Shown in pieces: positions 27,423-36,608 of a stretch of 64,000 bases of DNA. The stretch's first letter is position 1. Each line of letters begins with the position of its first letter. The notes under the pieces are model-generated. The model saw only the letters and a list, made by a program, of their open reading frames with translations. It was not told the origin of the DNA and made no database searches. The translations under genes were made by a program, and so were the position numbers. This DNA comes from Streptomyces puniciscabiei (lineage in GTDB: Bacteria > Actinomycetota > Actinomycetes > Streptomycetales > Streptomycetaceae): NCBI RefSeq assembly GCF_006715785.1, contig NZ_VFNX01000001.1:5312001-5376000 (forward strand). Reading direction: 5' to 3'.

Positions 27423-29937
27423 GCCGCGCGTTGGTGTGCCGGGTGGGCTCGGCGGCCGCCGGGTCCTCGGGCCACGGATGCTTCGGATACCGCCCGCGCA
27501 GCTCGGCCCGTACCCCCTGGTAGCCGTCCTTCCAGAAGGAGGCGAGGTCGGCCGTCACGGCGGCGGGCCGCCCGGCGGGGGAGAGCAGATGCACGAGCAG
27601 CGGCACCCCCGCCACGGTCGGCGTCTCGCGCAGCCCGAACATCTCCTGCAACTTCACCGCGAGCACCGGCTGCTCCGGATCCCGATAGTCGATCCGGATT
27701 CTGGACCCACTCGGCACGGTGATCCGCTCCGGCGCAAGCTCGTCCAGCCGCCCGGCTTCCCCGCTCGCCCACGGCAGCAACCGCGCCAGCCCCTGCCCGG
27801 CGTCGATCCGGCCGAGATCGGCCCGCCGCCGGGCCCGGCTCAGCTCCGGCTGCAGCCATTCGTCCACGCGCGCGTGCAGCGCGTCGTCGGACACGTCCGG
27901 CCACGGCTCCCCGAGCCGCACCCGCAAGAACGCCAGCCGCTGCCGCAGCACCTCCGCCTCCGGCGACCACCGCAGCAACCCGAGCCCCTCCTGCCGCAGC
28001 CCCTCGAGCAGGGCACCGCGTACGAGCGCCGGATCGGCGTCCTTCAGCGGCCGTACGGCCAGCTCGATGGCGCCCAGCCGCTCGACATGCCGGGCCACGA
28101 CATCCCCGTAGGCCCAGCGCACCTCGTCCCGCTCGCCGAGCAGCGCCCCGGCGGCGGCCCGCGCCACGTCCTCGCTCACGGCAGCCCCGAGCCGCACACG
28201 CGCGTGCCCCGTACCGGAGGGCCGATCGGCGACGGCGACGACGATCCACGGCGCACCCCGCAGCGCCGACGCATCACCCACCTCGGCCCGCGTGCCGGAG
28301 GCCATCAGATACGACCCACCGTCGAGCTTGGCGACCCGCTCGGGAAAGGCGAGCGCGGCGACGACCCCGGCGAGCTTGTCGTCACCGGTGCCCGGTCCGA
28401 CCCGGACGGCGCCTTCTGACCGACAGGGACGGGTGGGCGAGTGGGAAAACTCCTGTGAGACGGCCCGGAGCCGCCGTACTTCCGCGGCCCACCGCCCTGC
28501 ATAGGCGTCACCCCCACGCCGAGCACGACGCAACGCGCCGGCAAGATCATCCCCGTAATCCCGCGGCACCTCTTCGGACAGCAGAGCGACAACTTCCGCG
28601 CCCTCGCCGGCCGTGTCCAGGAGCGCCCGCCCCAGCCGAGGGTGCACCCCCAGCCGAGCCAGCCTCACACCGACCGACGTGGCCCGCCCGACGGAGTCCA
28701 CCGCCCCCACCGCCGTCAACGCGGAGCGCGCCGCCGCCATCGCCCCACCCGGCGGCGGATCCAGCAAGGCCAGCCCGGAGGCGTCCGGATCCCCCCAGCA
28801 GGCCGCCTGCAGGGCGAACGCGGTCAGATCGGCCACCTTGATCTCCGGCGCCGGAAACGCCGGCAGACGCCCGTCCTCGGCCTCGGACCAGCACCGGTAC
28901 ACCGCCCCCGGCGCCTCCCGTCCGGCCCGCCCCGCCCGCTGCCGCCCGGCCGCCCGCGACGCCCGTACCGTCGTCAGCCCGCTCAGCCCGCGCGCGTGAT
29001 CCACCCGCGGCTCCCGCGCCAGCCCGGAGTCCACCACCACGCGCACCCCGGGCACCGTCAGCGAGGACTCCGCCACCGAGGTCGCCAGCACCACCCGGCG
29101 CCGGGCCCCGGGCGCCAGCACCGCGTCCTGCACGGCGGCCGGCGCCCGCCCGTGCACCTGCAGCACATCGACCTCACCGAGTGCGCCGAGCTGCCCCGCC
29201 ACGCGCGCGATCTCGCCCACGCCGGGCAGGAAGCACAGCACGTCCCCCTCCCGCTCGGCCAGCGCCCGCCGCACCACGGACGCCACGTGCGCCAGCAGCG
29301 CCGGATCGACCCGCATCCCGTGCGGCGGCCGTATCGGACGCACCGGGGGCGCCCAGACCACCTCCACCGGGTGCGCGACGCCCGCGGCCTCGACCACGGG
29401 CGCCCCGCCCAGCAGCCGCGCCCAGCCCTCCGCGTCGGTCGTCGCCGACGCGGCCACCAGCCGCAGCTCCGGCCGGAGCGCCTGCCGTACGTCCCACAGG
29501 AACGCGGCCGCCGTGTCGGCGTCCAGATGCCGTTCGTGGCACTCGTCGAGGACGACGGCGTCGACGCCCGGCAGCTCCTGGTCCCGTTGCAGCCGCTGCA
29601 GCAGCACGCCGGTCGTCACGACCTCCACGCGCGTGTGCCGGCCCACGGCCCGCTCGCCGCGCACCGTGAAGCCCACGCTCTCGCCGGGCTTCTCACCCAG
29701 CAGCCACGCCATGCGACGGGCCGCCGCCCGTGCCGCGATCCGGCGCGGCTCGGCCACCACGACCCGCCGCGCGGGCCCGCCCCCGGCCAGCCCCGCCAGC
29801 ACGAGCGGCACCAGCGTCGTCTTGCCGGTGCCGGGCGGCGCCACGAGCACGGCGGTGCCGCCGTCCTCCAGGGCCTCGGTCAGGGCGGGCAGGGCCGAGC
29901 GCACGGGCAGCGCGTCCAGGGCGTCGTAACGGATCAC
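27412..29937 (-). CDS. hrpB: ATP-dependent RNA helicase HrpB
   Basis: This 841-aa DEAH-type superfamily 2 helicase starts at GTG 29937 (MIRYDALDALPVRSALPAL). Walker A is PPGTGKTT, motif II is DECHERHLDAD, motif III is SATTD, motif VI is QRAGRAGR, and the C-terminal HrpB-specific domain includes RYPKHPWPEDP. HrpB-like helicases are widespread and poorly characterised in bacteria. No partner gene is obvious. The short gap upstream contains the palindrome CACGCGCGCGTG at 29973. Confidence 0.93.
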   Translation of the reverse strand: MIRYDALDALPVRSALPALTEALEDGGTAVLVAPPGTGKTTLVPLVLAGLAGGGPARRVVVAEPRRIAARAAARRMAWLLGEKPGESVGFTVRGERAVGRHTRVEVVTTGVLLQRLQRDQELPGVDAVVLDECHERHLDADTAAAFLWDVRQALRPELRLVAASATTDAEGWARLLGGAPVVEAAGVAHPVEVVWAPPVRPIRPPHGMRVDPALLAHVASVVRRALAEREGDVLCFLPGVGEIARVAGQLGALGEVDVLQVHGRAPAAVQDAVLAPGARRRVVLATSVAESSLTVPGVRVVVDSGLAREPRVDHARGLSGLTTVRASRAAGRQRAGRAGREAPGAVYRCWSEAEDGRLPAFPAPEIKVADLTAFALQAACWGDPDASGLALLDPPPGGAMAAARSALTAVGAVDSVGRATSVGVRLARLGVHPRLGRALLDTAGEGAEVVALLSEEVPRDYGDDLAGALRRARRGGDAYAGRWAAEVRRLRAVSQEFSHSPTRPCRSEGAVRVGPGTGDDKLAGVVAALAFPERVAKLDGGSYLMASGTRAEVGDASALRGAPWIVVAVADRPSGTGHARVRLGAAVSEDVARAAAGALLGERDEVRWAYGDVVARHVERLGAIELAVRPLKDADPALVRGALLEGLRQEGLGLLRWSPEAEVLRQRLAFLRVRLGEPWPDVSDDALHARVDEWLQPELSRARRRADLGRIDAGQGLARLLPWASGEAGRLDELAPERITVPSGSRIRIDYRDPEQPVLAVKLQEMFGLRETPTVAGVPLLVHLLSPAGRPAAVTADLASFWKDGYQGVRAELRGRYPKHPWPEDPAAAEPTRHTNARLRR

Positions 29938-30019
29938 GCCCCCCAGTGTCGTACGACGGCGAAACCGGCCCTCACGCGCGCGTGCACGTAGGTATAGGTA
30001 CGGGACACGAGGCGGGAGG

Positions 30020-30856
30020 TCAGTCCCGCTCGCACACGAAGATCGCCGTGCCGGGGATGAGACGGCCCCGCAGCGGGGACCAGCCACCCCACTCCGAGGT
30101 GTTCCAGGCCGGCCATTCCGGCTCCACCAGGTCCACCAGGCGGAAGCCGGACGCCACGATGTCCCGGACCCGGTCGCCGAGCGTCCGGTGGTGCTCCACG
30201 TAGACCGCGCGGCCCTCCTCGTCCTGCTCCACGTAGGGCGTGCGGTCGAAGTAGGAGGACGACACCGACAGACCCTCGGGGCCCGGCTCGTCCGGGAACG
30301 CCCAGCGGATCGGGTGCGTCACCGAGAAGACGAACCGGCCGCCCGGCCGCAGCACCCGCCGCACCTCGCGCAGCACCAGCCCCGGGTCGGCGACGAAGGG
30401 CAGCGCGCCGTACGCCGAGCAGGCCAGGTCGAAGGAGCCGTCCGCGAAGGGCAGCGCACCGGCGTCCGCACAGACCAGCGGAAACGATCCACCGATCCGC
30501 AGGGCGTGCTGCAGCTGGCGGTGCGAGAGGTCCAGGGCCACCGGGCGGGCCCCCTGGGCGGCCAGCCAGCGCGCGCACTGCGCCGCGCCCGCGCCGATCT
30601 CCAGGACGTCCTTGCCCTTCAGCTCCTCCGGCGGGCCGAGCAGCTCGGCCTCCACCTCGTCCAGGCCCTCCGGGCCCCACACGAAGCGGTCGTCGCCGAG
30701 GAACGTGCCGTGCTCGACCTGGTATTCGTCCGCGTTGCGGTCCCACCAGCCCCGATTGGCCCGTGCGCTTTCCGCGACCCCGGCGTCACGCCGTGTCGCC
30801 TCCGGCTCGCACGCCTCGGGTCCTTCGGGCTCGTACGCTTCCGGCTCTTGGATGAT
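30020..30856 (-). CDS. Class I SAM-dependent methyltransferase, start codon unclear
   Basis: The methyltransferase core has motif I VLEIGAGAAQCARWL, an acidic residue in ALDLSHRQL, ADAGALPFADGSFDL, and LRPGGRFVFS. The first usual start is GTG 30682, but the same frame continues upstream with a well-formed segment (ANRGWWDRNADEYQ, VEHGTFLGDDRFVW) that belongs to this Streptomyces family. Between the upstream stop and 30682 there is no ATG, GTG, TTG or CTG. The best site is a pair of ATC codons at 30856 and 30853 preceded by GAGGGAG. Either a non-canonical start is used or the original start codon was mutated. The methyl acceptor is unknown. Confidence 0.75.
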   Translation of the reverse strand: MIQEPEAYEPEGPEACEPEATRRDAGVAESARANRGWWDRNADEYQVEHGTFLGDDRFVWGPEGLDEVEAELLGPPEELKGKDVLEIGAGAAQCARWLAAQGARPVALDLSHRQLQHALRIGGSFPLVCADAGALPFADGSFDLACSAYGALPFVADPGLVLREVRRVLRPGGRFVFSVTHPIRWAFPDEPGPEGLSVSSSYFDRTPYVEQDEEGRAVYVEHHRTLGDRVRDIVASGFRLVDLVEPEWPAWNTSEWGGWSPLRGRLIPGTAIFVCERD

Positions 30857-31100
30857 CGGCTCCCTCGTCGTACTCTTCCGTCCAACCCGCCGGGTTCGTC
30901 ACGGAACCGGTTCCCTCGGCCTGCGTGGCCTCAAGGGACGTTTCTTCTGCCGGTTATGGGGCGATCCGCCCCGGGTGTGCGCCTTCGCGCATTGACCATG
31001 TCCGGCTGCCCCCGTATGCTACAAGTTGCGCTGCGGGCCTGCGCACCTCAGACGTAGCAGGCTGCGCTCGCATCTGTTGTATGTCCCCTCGGTTGTCGAG

Positions 31101-31135
31101 GCGCCACCGGGCACCCGGTGTCCATTTGGTGGCGC
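31101..31135 (+). other. Stem-loop in the rpsA leader
   Basis: GCGCCACC (31101-31108) pairs perfectly with GGTGGCGC (31128-31135). The loop itself can form a smaller hairpin (GGCACC/GGTGTC). It ends 92 bp before the rpsA ATG, is followed by TTCCTT, and lies in a 371-bp gap without a gene. It could be an attenuator or an autoregulatory site for S1; this is inference. Confidence 0.45.
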
Positions 31136-31227
31136 TTCCTTGGCTGTCCGGCTTCTGCAGAGCGAAACGGGCTCCCGGCGTAAGCAGTACCTACGACTTC
31201 AATGTCCGTACCGGAGCCCTTTCCCAC

Positions 31228-32721
31228 ATGACGAGCAGCACCGAGACCACCGCCACCACCCCGCAGGTAGCGGTCAACGACATCGGTAACGAGGAAGCCT
31301 TCCTCGCAGCGATCGACGAGACGATCAAGTACTTCAACGACGGCGACATCGTCGACGGCGTCATCGTGAAGGTCGACCGGGACGAGGTCCTGCTCGACAT
31401 CGGTTACAAGACCGAAGGTGTCATCCCGAGCCGCGAGCTCTCGATCAAGCACGACGTCGACCCGAACGAGGTCGTCGCCGTCGGCGACGAGATCGAGGCC
31501 CTGGTCCTCCAGAAGGAGGACAAGGAAGGCCGCCTGATCCTCTCGAAGAAGCGCGCCCAGTACGAGCGTGCCTGGGGCACCATCGAGAAGATCAAGGAAG
31601 AGGACGGCATCGTCACCGGTACCGTCATCGAGGTCGTCAAGGGTGGTCTCATCCTCGACATCGGCCTCCGTGGCTTCCTCCCGGCCTCCCTGGTCGAGAT
31701 GCGCCGCGTCCGCGACCTCCAGCCGTACGTCGGCAAGGAGCTCGAGGCCAAGATCATCGAGCTGGACAAGAACCGCAACAACGTGGTCCTGTCCCGCCGT
31801 GCCTGGCTGGAGCAGACCCAGTCCGAGGTCCGCCAGACGTTCCTCACGACCCTGCAGAAGGGTCAGGTCCGCTCCGGTGTGGTCTCCTCGATCGTCAACT
31901 TCGGTGCCTTCGTGGACCTGGGTGGCGTCGACGGTCTGGTCCACGTCTCCGAGCTGTCCTGGAAGCACATCGACCACCCGTCCGAGGTCGTCGAGGTCGG
32001 CCAGGAGGTCACCGTCGAGGTCCTCGACGTCGACATGGACCGCGAGCGCGTCTCCCTGTCGCTGAAGGCGACCCAGGAAGACCCGTGGCAGCAGTTCGCC
32101 CGCACCCACCAGATCGGCCAGGTCGTGCCCGGTAAGGTCACGAAGCTGGTGCCGTTCGGTGCGTTCGTCCGCGTGGACGAGGGCATCGAGGGTCTGGTCC
32201 ACATCTCCGAGCTGGCCGAGCGCCACGTGGAGATTCCGGAGCAGGTCGTCCAGGTCAACGACGAGATCTTCGTCAAGGTCATCGACATCGACCTCGAGCG
32301 CCGCCGCATCAGCCTCTCGCTGAAGCAGGCCAACGAGTCCTTCGGTGCCCACCCGGAGGAGGTCGAGTTCGACCCGACCCTCTACGGCATGGCCGCGTCC
32401 TACGACGACCAGGGCAACTACATCTACCCCGAGGGCTTCGACCCGGAGACCAACGACTGGCTGCCGGGCTACGAGAAGCAGCGCGAGGAGTGGGAGCGCC
32501 AGTACGCCGAGGCGCAGGCCCGCTTCGAGCAGCACCAGCAGCAGGTCATCAAGTCCCGCGAGGCGGACGCCGCCGCTGCCGCCGAGGGTGGCGGCGAGGC
32601 CGCCGCTCCGGCCGCGACCGGCGGTTCGTACTCCTCCGAGGGCGCGGACACCTCCGGTGCGCTGGCCTCGGACGAGGCGCTGGCCGCGCTGCGCGAGAAG
32701 CTGGCCGGCGGCCAGAGCTGA
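31228..32721 (+). CDS. rpsA: Ribosomal protein S1
   Basis: This 497-aa protein has four S1 RNA-binding domains: roughly residues 35-105, 120-190, 205-275 and 290-360, each beginning with G-xx-VDGVIVKVD-like strands and ending SLSLKA/Q. Actinobacterial S1 has four domains rather than the six of E. coli. The C-terminal ~130 residues (QREEWERQYAEAQARFEQHQ and an Ala/Gly tail) are charged and low in complexity. ATG 31228 begins MTSSTETTATTPQ. The gene has its own leader and a strong terminator, consistent with high, independent expression. Confidence 0.97.
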   Translation: MTSSTETTATTPQVAVNDIGNEEAFLAAIDETIKYFNDGDIVDGVIVKVDRDEVLLDIGYKTEGVIPSRELSIKHDVDPNEVVAVGDEIEALVLQKEDKEGRLILSKKRAQYERAWGTIEKIKEEDGIVTGTVIEVVKGGLILDIGLRGFLPASLVEMRRVRDLQPYVGKELEAKIIELDKNRNNVVLSRRAWLEQTQSEVRQTFLTTLQKGQVRSGVVSSIVNFGAFVDLGGVDGLVHVSELSWKHIDHPSEVVEVGQEVTVEVLDVDMDRERVSLSLKATQEDPWQQFARTHQIGQVVPGKVTKLVPFGAFVRVDEGIEGLVHISELAERHVEIPEQVVQVNDEIFVKVIDIDLERRRISLSLKQANESFGAHPEEVEFDPTLYGMAASYDDQGNYIYPEGFDPETNDWLPGYEKQREEWERQYAEAQARFEQHQQQVIKSREADAAAAAEGGGEAAAPAATGGSYSSEGADTSGALASDEALAALREKLAGGQS

Positions 32722-32754
32722 TCGCTGTCGCTGAGGCTTAGCCGATAGCTGGTT

Positions 32755-32790
32755 CTGAGGGGCCGTACCTTTCGGGGTACGGCCCCTCAG
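32755..32790 (+). terminator. rpsA terminator
   Basis: A perfect 15-bp stem with arms 32755-32769 and 32776-32790 and loop TTTCGG, 33 bp after the rpsA stop. The rest of the 258-bp gap to the PAC2 gene shows no supported gene. Confidence 0.85.
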
Positions 32791-32979
32791 GCGTGTCCGG
32801 GGACCGAGCCGCCGTCGGTTCGGCCGCGGGCGGTCTGTGGTCGCGCACGCCGCCGGGGAGTTGCGGGTGCCCACGCTTTCCTTCGTACCGCCCCCGAGAG
32901 CCTGATCAACGGCGTGTCGTGGGAATGCCCGTCGTCCAGGGCGTGTTGACGATGTCGAACACGAGGAGGAGCGGTCACA

Positions 32980-33918
32980 GTGCTTGATCCGCAGGGTTTG
33001 TACGCATGGGAGCCGAAGGGCCTCGCCGTGGTCGACATGGCGCTCGCCCAGGAGTCGGCCGGCCTTGTCATGCTCTACCACTTCGACGGATACATCGACG
33101 CGGGCGAGACCGGGGACCAGATCGTCGACCGGCTGCTCGACTCACTGCCCCACCAGCTCGTCGCCCGTTTCGACCACGACCGGCTCGTGGACTACCGGGC
33201 CCGGCGCCCTCTGCTGACCTTCAAGAGGGACCGCTGGACCGACTACGAGGTGCCGGCCATCGAGGTCCACCTCGTCCAGGACACCACGGGTGCCCCCTTC
33301 CTGCTGCTCTCCGGGCCCGAGCCGGACGTGGAGTGGGAGCGGTTCGCGGCCGCCGTACGCCAGATCGTGGAGCGGCTCGGCGTCCGCCTCTCGGTGAACT
33401 TCCACGGCATCCCCATGGGCGTCCCGCACACCCGCCCGGTGGGTCTCACCCCGCACGGCAACCGCACCGACCTCGTCCCGGGCCACCGCAGCCCCTTCGA
33501 GGAGGCCCAGGTGCCCGGCAGCGCGGAGTCGCTCGTGGAGTACCGCCTGATGGAGGCCGGGCACGACGTCCTGGGCGTCGCCGCGCACGTACCGCACTAC
33601 ATCGCCCGTTCGGCGTACCCGGACGCCGCCCTGACCGTCCTGGAGGCCATCACGGCCGCCACCGGTCTCGTCCTTCCGGGTGTGGCGCACTCGCTGCGCA
33701 CGGACGCGTACCGCACCCAGACGGAGATCGACCGGCAGATCCAGGAGGGCGACGAGGAACTCACCGCGCTCGTCCAGGGCCTGGAGCACCAGTACGACGC
33801 GGCCGCGGGCGCCGAGACGCGGGGCAACATGCTGGCCGAGCCGGTGGAGATCCCGTCGGCGGACGAGATCGGGCGCGAGTTCGAGCGGTTCCTGGCGGAG
33901 CGGGAAGGCGAGAACTGA
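32980..33918 (+). CDS. PAC2-family protein
   Basis: This 312-aa protein has the PAC2 (proteasome assembly chaperone-like) fold. It opens [34 protein letters not shown], and the central [15 protein letters not shown] is typical of actinobacterial members. GTG 32980 is preceded by GAGGAGGAG. Family members lie beside rpsA and coaE in many Streptomyces; a link to proteasome assembly is only by analogy with archaeal and eukaryotic homologues. No membrane segment is seen. Confidence 0.88.
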   Translation: MLDPQGLYAWEPKGLAVVDMALAQESAGLVMLYHFDGYIDAGETGDQIVDRLLDSLPHQLVARFDHDRLVDYRARRPLLTFKRDRWTDYEVPAIEVHLVQDTTGAPFLLLSGPEPDVEWERFAAAVRQIVERLGVRLSVNFHGIPMGVPHTRPVGLTPHGNRTDLVPGHRSPFEEAQVPGSAESLVEYRLMEAGHDVLGVAAHVPHYIARSAYPDAALTVLEAITAATGLVLPGVAHSLRTDAYRTQTEIDRQIQEGDEELTALVQGLEHQYDAAAGAETRGNMLAEPVEIPSADEIGREFERFLAEREGEN

Positions 33919-33963
33919 CCTGCGCCGGACCCGCTGTCAGCGGCAGGGCCTAAGCTGACGCTC

Positions 33964-34575
33964 ATGCTGAAAGTGGGCCTGACCGGTGGAATCGGTGCCG
34001 GCAAGAGCGAGGTGTCACGGCTGCTCGTGGAACACGGGGCCGTGCTGATCGACGCCGACCGGATCGCGCGCGAGGTCGTGGCGCCGGGCACCCCCGGCCT
34101 CGCGGCCGTGGTCGAGGCCTTCGGCGAGGACGTCCTCGCCGCTGACGGCAACCTGGACCGGCCCAGACTCGGCTCGATCGTCTTCGCCGACCCCGAGAAG
34201 CTCGCCGTGCTCAACTCGATCGTGCACCCCCTGGTGGGCGCCCGCTCCCGCGAACTGGAGGAGGCCGCGGCCGCCGACGCCGTCGTGGTCCACGACGTGC
34301 CCCTCCTCACCGAGAACGGCCTGGCGCCGCTGTACGACGTCGTGGTCGTCGTGGACGCGACCCCCGAGACCCAGCTCGAGCGGCTGGTCCGGCTGCGCGG
34401 CATGACCGAGGAGGACGCACGCGCGCGCATGGCCGCGCAGGCGACCCGCGAGCAGCGCAGACAGATCGCGGACATCGTGATCGACAACGACGTACCGCTG
34501 GACGCGCTGCACAAGCGTGTCACCGAGGTGTGGGAGGACCTCGTACGGCGGGCACATGAGGGCACCGCGCGGTAG
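33964..34575 (+). CDS. coaE: Dephospho-CoA kinase
   Basis: This 203-aa enzyme phosphorylates dephospho-CoA in the last step of coenzyme A synthesis. It has the P-loop [11 protein letters not shown] at residues 8-18, the substrate-binding [10 protein letters not shown], and the lid/LID-like [30 protein letters not shown]. Length is that of the single-domain bacterial enzyme. It follows the PAC2 gene by 45 bp and precedes a TPR gene. Confidence 0.96.
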   Translation: MLKVGLTGGIGAGKSEVSRLLVEHGAVLIDADRIAREVVAPGTPGLAAVVEAFGEDVLAADGNLDRPRLGSIVFADPEKLAVLNSIVHPLVGARSRELEEAAAADAVVVHDVPLLTENGLAPLYDVVVVVDATPETQLERLVRLRGMTEEDARARMAAQATREQRRQIADIVIDNDVPLDALHKRVTEVWEDLVRRAHEGTAR

Positions 34576-34636
34576 CGCAGGAATAGCGGCCCCCTTCTCG
34601 CGCGTTGAAGGGGTGGAGTGAGGGAAGGACTCAGCC

Positions 34637-35017
34637 GTGCCCGAGACCAGCGGTTCCACCGGACGTACTCCGGAGACGCATGTCATCGACTTCCGTGCAG
34701 CCGAGCATCTGCTCAACTCACGGGACCCGCGGGGTGCGGTGAAGCTCCTCGATCCAGTCATCGCCGCGCACCCGGAGAACACCGCCGCCCGGCTGCTCCG
34801 CGCGCGTGCGTTCTTCGCCGCAGCCCAACTGCGGCCCGCCGAGCTGGAGTTCACGATCGTGCTGGAGCGCGAGCCGGACAACGCTTTCGCGCACTTCGCG
34901 CTGGCCCGGACCTATGAGCGCCAGGGCCGCCCCGACCAGGCCAAACGCCATTTCCGTCTCGCCGCCGCGCTGGACCCGAACCCGCAGTACGTGAGAGCGG
35001 CACGCTTCGACGACTGA
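34637..35017 (+). CDS. Small tetratricopeptide repeat protein
   Basis: This 126-aa protein contains about three TPR helix pairs: LLNSRDPRGAVKLLDPVIAAHPENTAARLLRARAFF, then LRPAELEFTIVLEREPDNAFAHFALARTY, then RQGRPDQAKRHFRLAAALDPN. It is soluble, with no signal peptide, and probably acts in protein-protein contacts. The GTG at 34637 follows GGAAGGAC. It lies 61 bp after coaE in the same direction. Confidence 0.85.
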   Translation: MPETSGSTGRTPETHVIDFRAAEHLLNSRDPRGAVKLLDPVIAAHPENTAARLLRARAFFAAAQLRPAELEFTIVLEREPDNAFAHFALARTYERQGRPDQAKRHFRLAAALDPNPQYVRAARFDD

Positions 35018-35103
35018 GCGGCGGGCGTGCCGGGGCCCCACGGATGCGGATGCCGGTGTGGGGTCATGGACACCGGGCGTTGGCCATGCGCGCCGGGCGT
35101 TGG

Positions 35104-35400
35104 TCAGGGACGCCGGTGCCTCGACGGCCCCGGGAGTGGCGGTCCGTTGTCCGGGGGCCGGTACGGCGGTACGTCACGGCCCGGCTGATAGTGCGGACCC
35201 TGCCGGATGTGCCGGAGGATCATGATCATGTCCACGGTGACCACCAGCCACAGCGCCCCGCAGGCCGCCGCCCAGCCGGGGCGACCGACGAGCGCGAACG
35301 CCACCGTGCCGAAGACCGACCAGGCCAGTCCCCACACGCACAGCCAGAACCGCGCCCGCAGAGCACTGCGCGCGGTCACCGGTTCACTGCCCGTACGCAT
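35104..35400 (-). CDS. DUF6343-type small membrane protein
   Basis: This 98-aa protein has ATG 35400 with AGGAG nine bases upstream. The N-terminus MRTGSEPVTARSALRARFWL is followed by two hydrophobic segments (WLCVWGLAWSVFGTVAFALV and WAAACGALWLVVTVDMIMIL), then a Pro-rich tail with YQPGRDVPPYRPP. This matches DUF6343 proteins of Streptomyces as I remember them. Function is unknown. It is divergent from the next gene with 86 bp between. Confidence 0.75.
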   Translation of the reverse strand: MRTGSEPVTARSALRARFWLCVWGLAWSVFGTVAFALVGRPGWAAACGALWLVVTVDMIMILRHIRQGPHYQPGRDVPPYRPPDNGPPLPGPSRHRRP

Positions 35401-35486
35401 CGGACCACCACTCCTGCTTGCAACGTACTCTTCGCGGACGACGTTCATCAACGGCGCTCGTCCGCCGCTCGTCGAAGGGGGATCTC

Positions 35487-36407
35487 TTGCTGCCGGACGC
35501 CGACGACCTGCCCGAACTGCTCCTCGACCTGGCCGTGCCGCACGAGGACATCAACGAGCTGGTGGCCGGGTCGCGCCGGGTGACCGGTGACCCGGGGGCG
35601 CTGAGACTCCTGGAGGAGTGCGTCGAGGAGCTGTTCCGCGATCCGGTGGAGACCGGCCGCACACCCGAGCTCGCCGAACTCCTCGACGCGGCGCCGGCCG
35701 GGCTGGCCGGCACCTTCGCCGCGTACGTCTTCGTCGCCGCGCTCCCGCACACGCTCGCCCGGCACCGGAAACGCGGCATTCCGCCCGAAGTTTCCCGGCG
35801 CACCCTGGCCGACCTGGGCCGTCAGATGGCCGTTCACCGCCGACGGCACGGAACGACCGGGGTGAACGCCCGGCGCTGGCTCGTGCGGCACTTCCGCGGT
35901 GAGCTGTACCAGTTGGGCCGGCTGCAGTTCGAGCGGGCGCGGCACGGACAGCGCACGTCCGCGGTGATCGCGGCGGCCGGCCTGGACGTGGCGCCCGGCA
36001 CCGCCTGTCTGAACCTGCACATCCCCGACTTCCTGGGCCCGCTGACCCCGTCCGCCTGCGACCGCTCGCTGGCCTGGGCCCGTGAGTTCTTCCCCCGGCA
36101 CTTCCCGGAGGAGCGGCCGGTGGCCGTGCTGTGCCACTCCTGGCTGCTCGACCCGCAGTTGAAGCGGTACCTGCCGGCCGACTCCAACATCATTCGCTTC
36201 CAGGACCGGTTCCGCACCGCCCGCGAGGACACCGAGCCGTCCGACACCGAACCCGTCCAGTTCGTCTTCGGCGACCCCGGCCTCGCGATCGCGGACCTGC
36301 CGCGCCGCACGTCCGTGGAGCGGGCGGTGGGGGACCACCTGCGGGCGGGCGGCCACTGGTACATCGGACACGGCTGGTTCCCGTTCCGGTCGGACGGTGG
36401 ACGCTGA
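35487..36407 (+). CDS. Acyltransferase-domain protein (DUF5596-like)
   Basis: This 306-aa protein starts at TTG 35487, seven bases after GAAGGGGG. The first ~120 residues are a helical domain (LPELLLDLAVPHEDINELVAG ... YVFVAALPHTLARHRKRGIP). The rest resembles a GNAT-type acyltransferase core (FRGELYQLGRLQFERARH; PVAVLCHSWLLDPQLKRYLPADSNIIRFQDRF). Proteins of this build are called acyltransferase domain-containing (DUF5596) in actinobacteria, with no established substrate. A 19-bp tandem repeat array begins just after the stop. Confidence 0.75.
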   Translation: MLPDADDLPELLLDLAVPHEDINELVAGSRRVTGDPGALRLLEECVEELFRDPVETGRTPELAELLDAAPAGLAGTFAAYVFVAALPHTLARHRKRGIPPEVSRRTLADLGRQMAVHRRRHGTTGVNARRWLVRHFRGELYQLGRLQFERARHGQRTSAVIAAAGLDVAPGTACLNLHIPDFLGPLTPSACDRSLAWAREFFPRHFPEERPVAVLCHSWLLDPQLKRYLPADSNIIRFQDRFRTAREDTEPSDTEPVQFVFGDPGLAIADLPRRTSVERAVGDHLRAGGHWYIGHGWFPFRSDGGR

Positions 36408-36412
36408 GGGCT

Positions 36413-36544
36413 GAGCCGGACGGTGCGGACTGAGCCGGACGGTCCGGGCTGAGTCGGACGGTGCGGGGTGAGCCGGACGGCGGGGACTGAGTCGGACGGT
36501 GCGGGCAGAGTCGACGGTGCGGACTGAGCCGGGCAGCGCGGGCT
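36413..36544. repeat. 19-bp tandem repeat, seven units
   Basis: GAGYCGGACGGTGCGGACT-like units begin at 36413, 36432, 36451, 36470, 36489, 36508 and 36526, i.e. a 19-bp step with one 18-bp step. The array fills most of the 201-bp gap between two genes, and no promoter or gene is visible inside it. Confidence 0.85.
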
Positions 36545-36608
36545 CACTCGGACGGGTGAACCGCGGTCGGAGGGGAACGGCCGTGCGAGGGCGGGCCGTT
36601 GTTCGGGC

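Noticed and set aside
32793..32987. 64-codon open frame between rpsA and the PAC2 gene.
   Set aside because: Overlaps the PAC2 start, has no RBS, and shows no family pattern.
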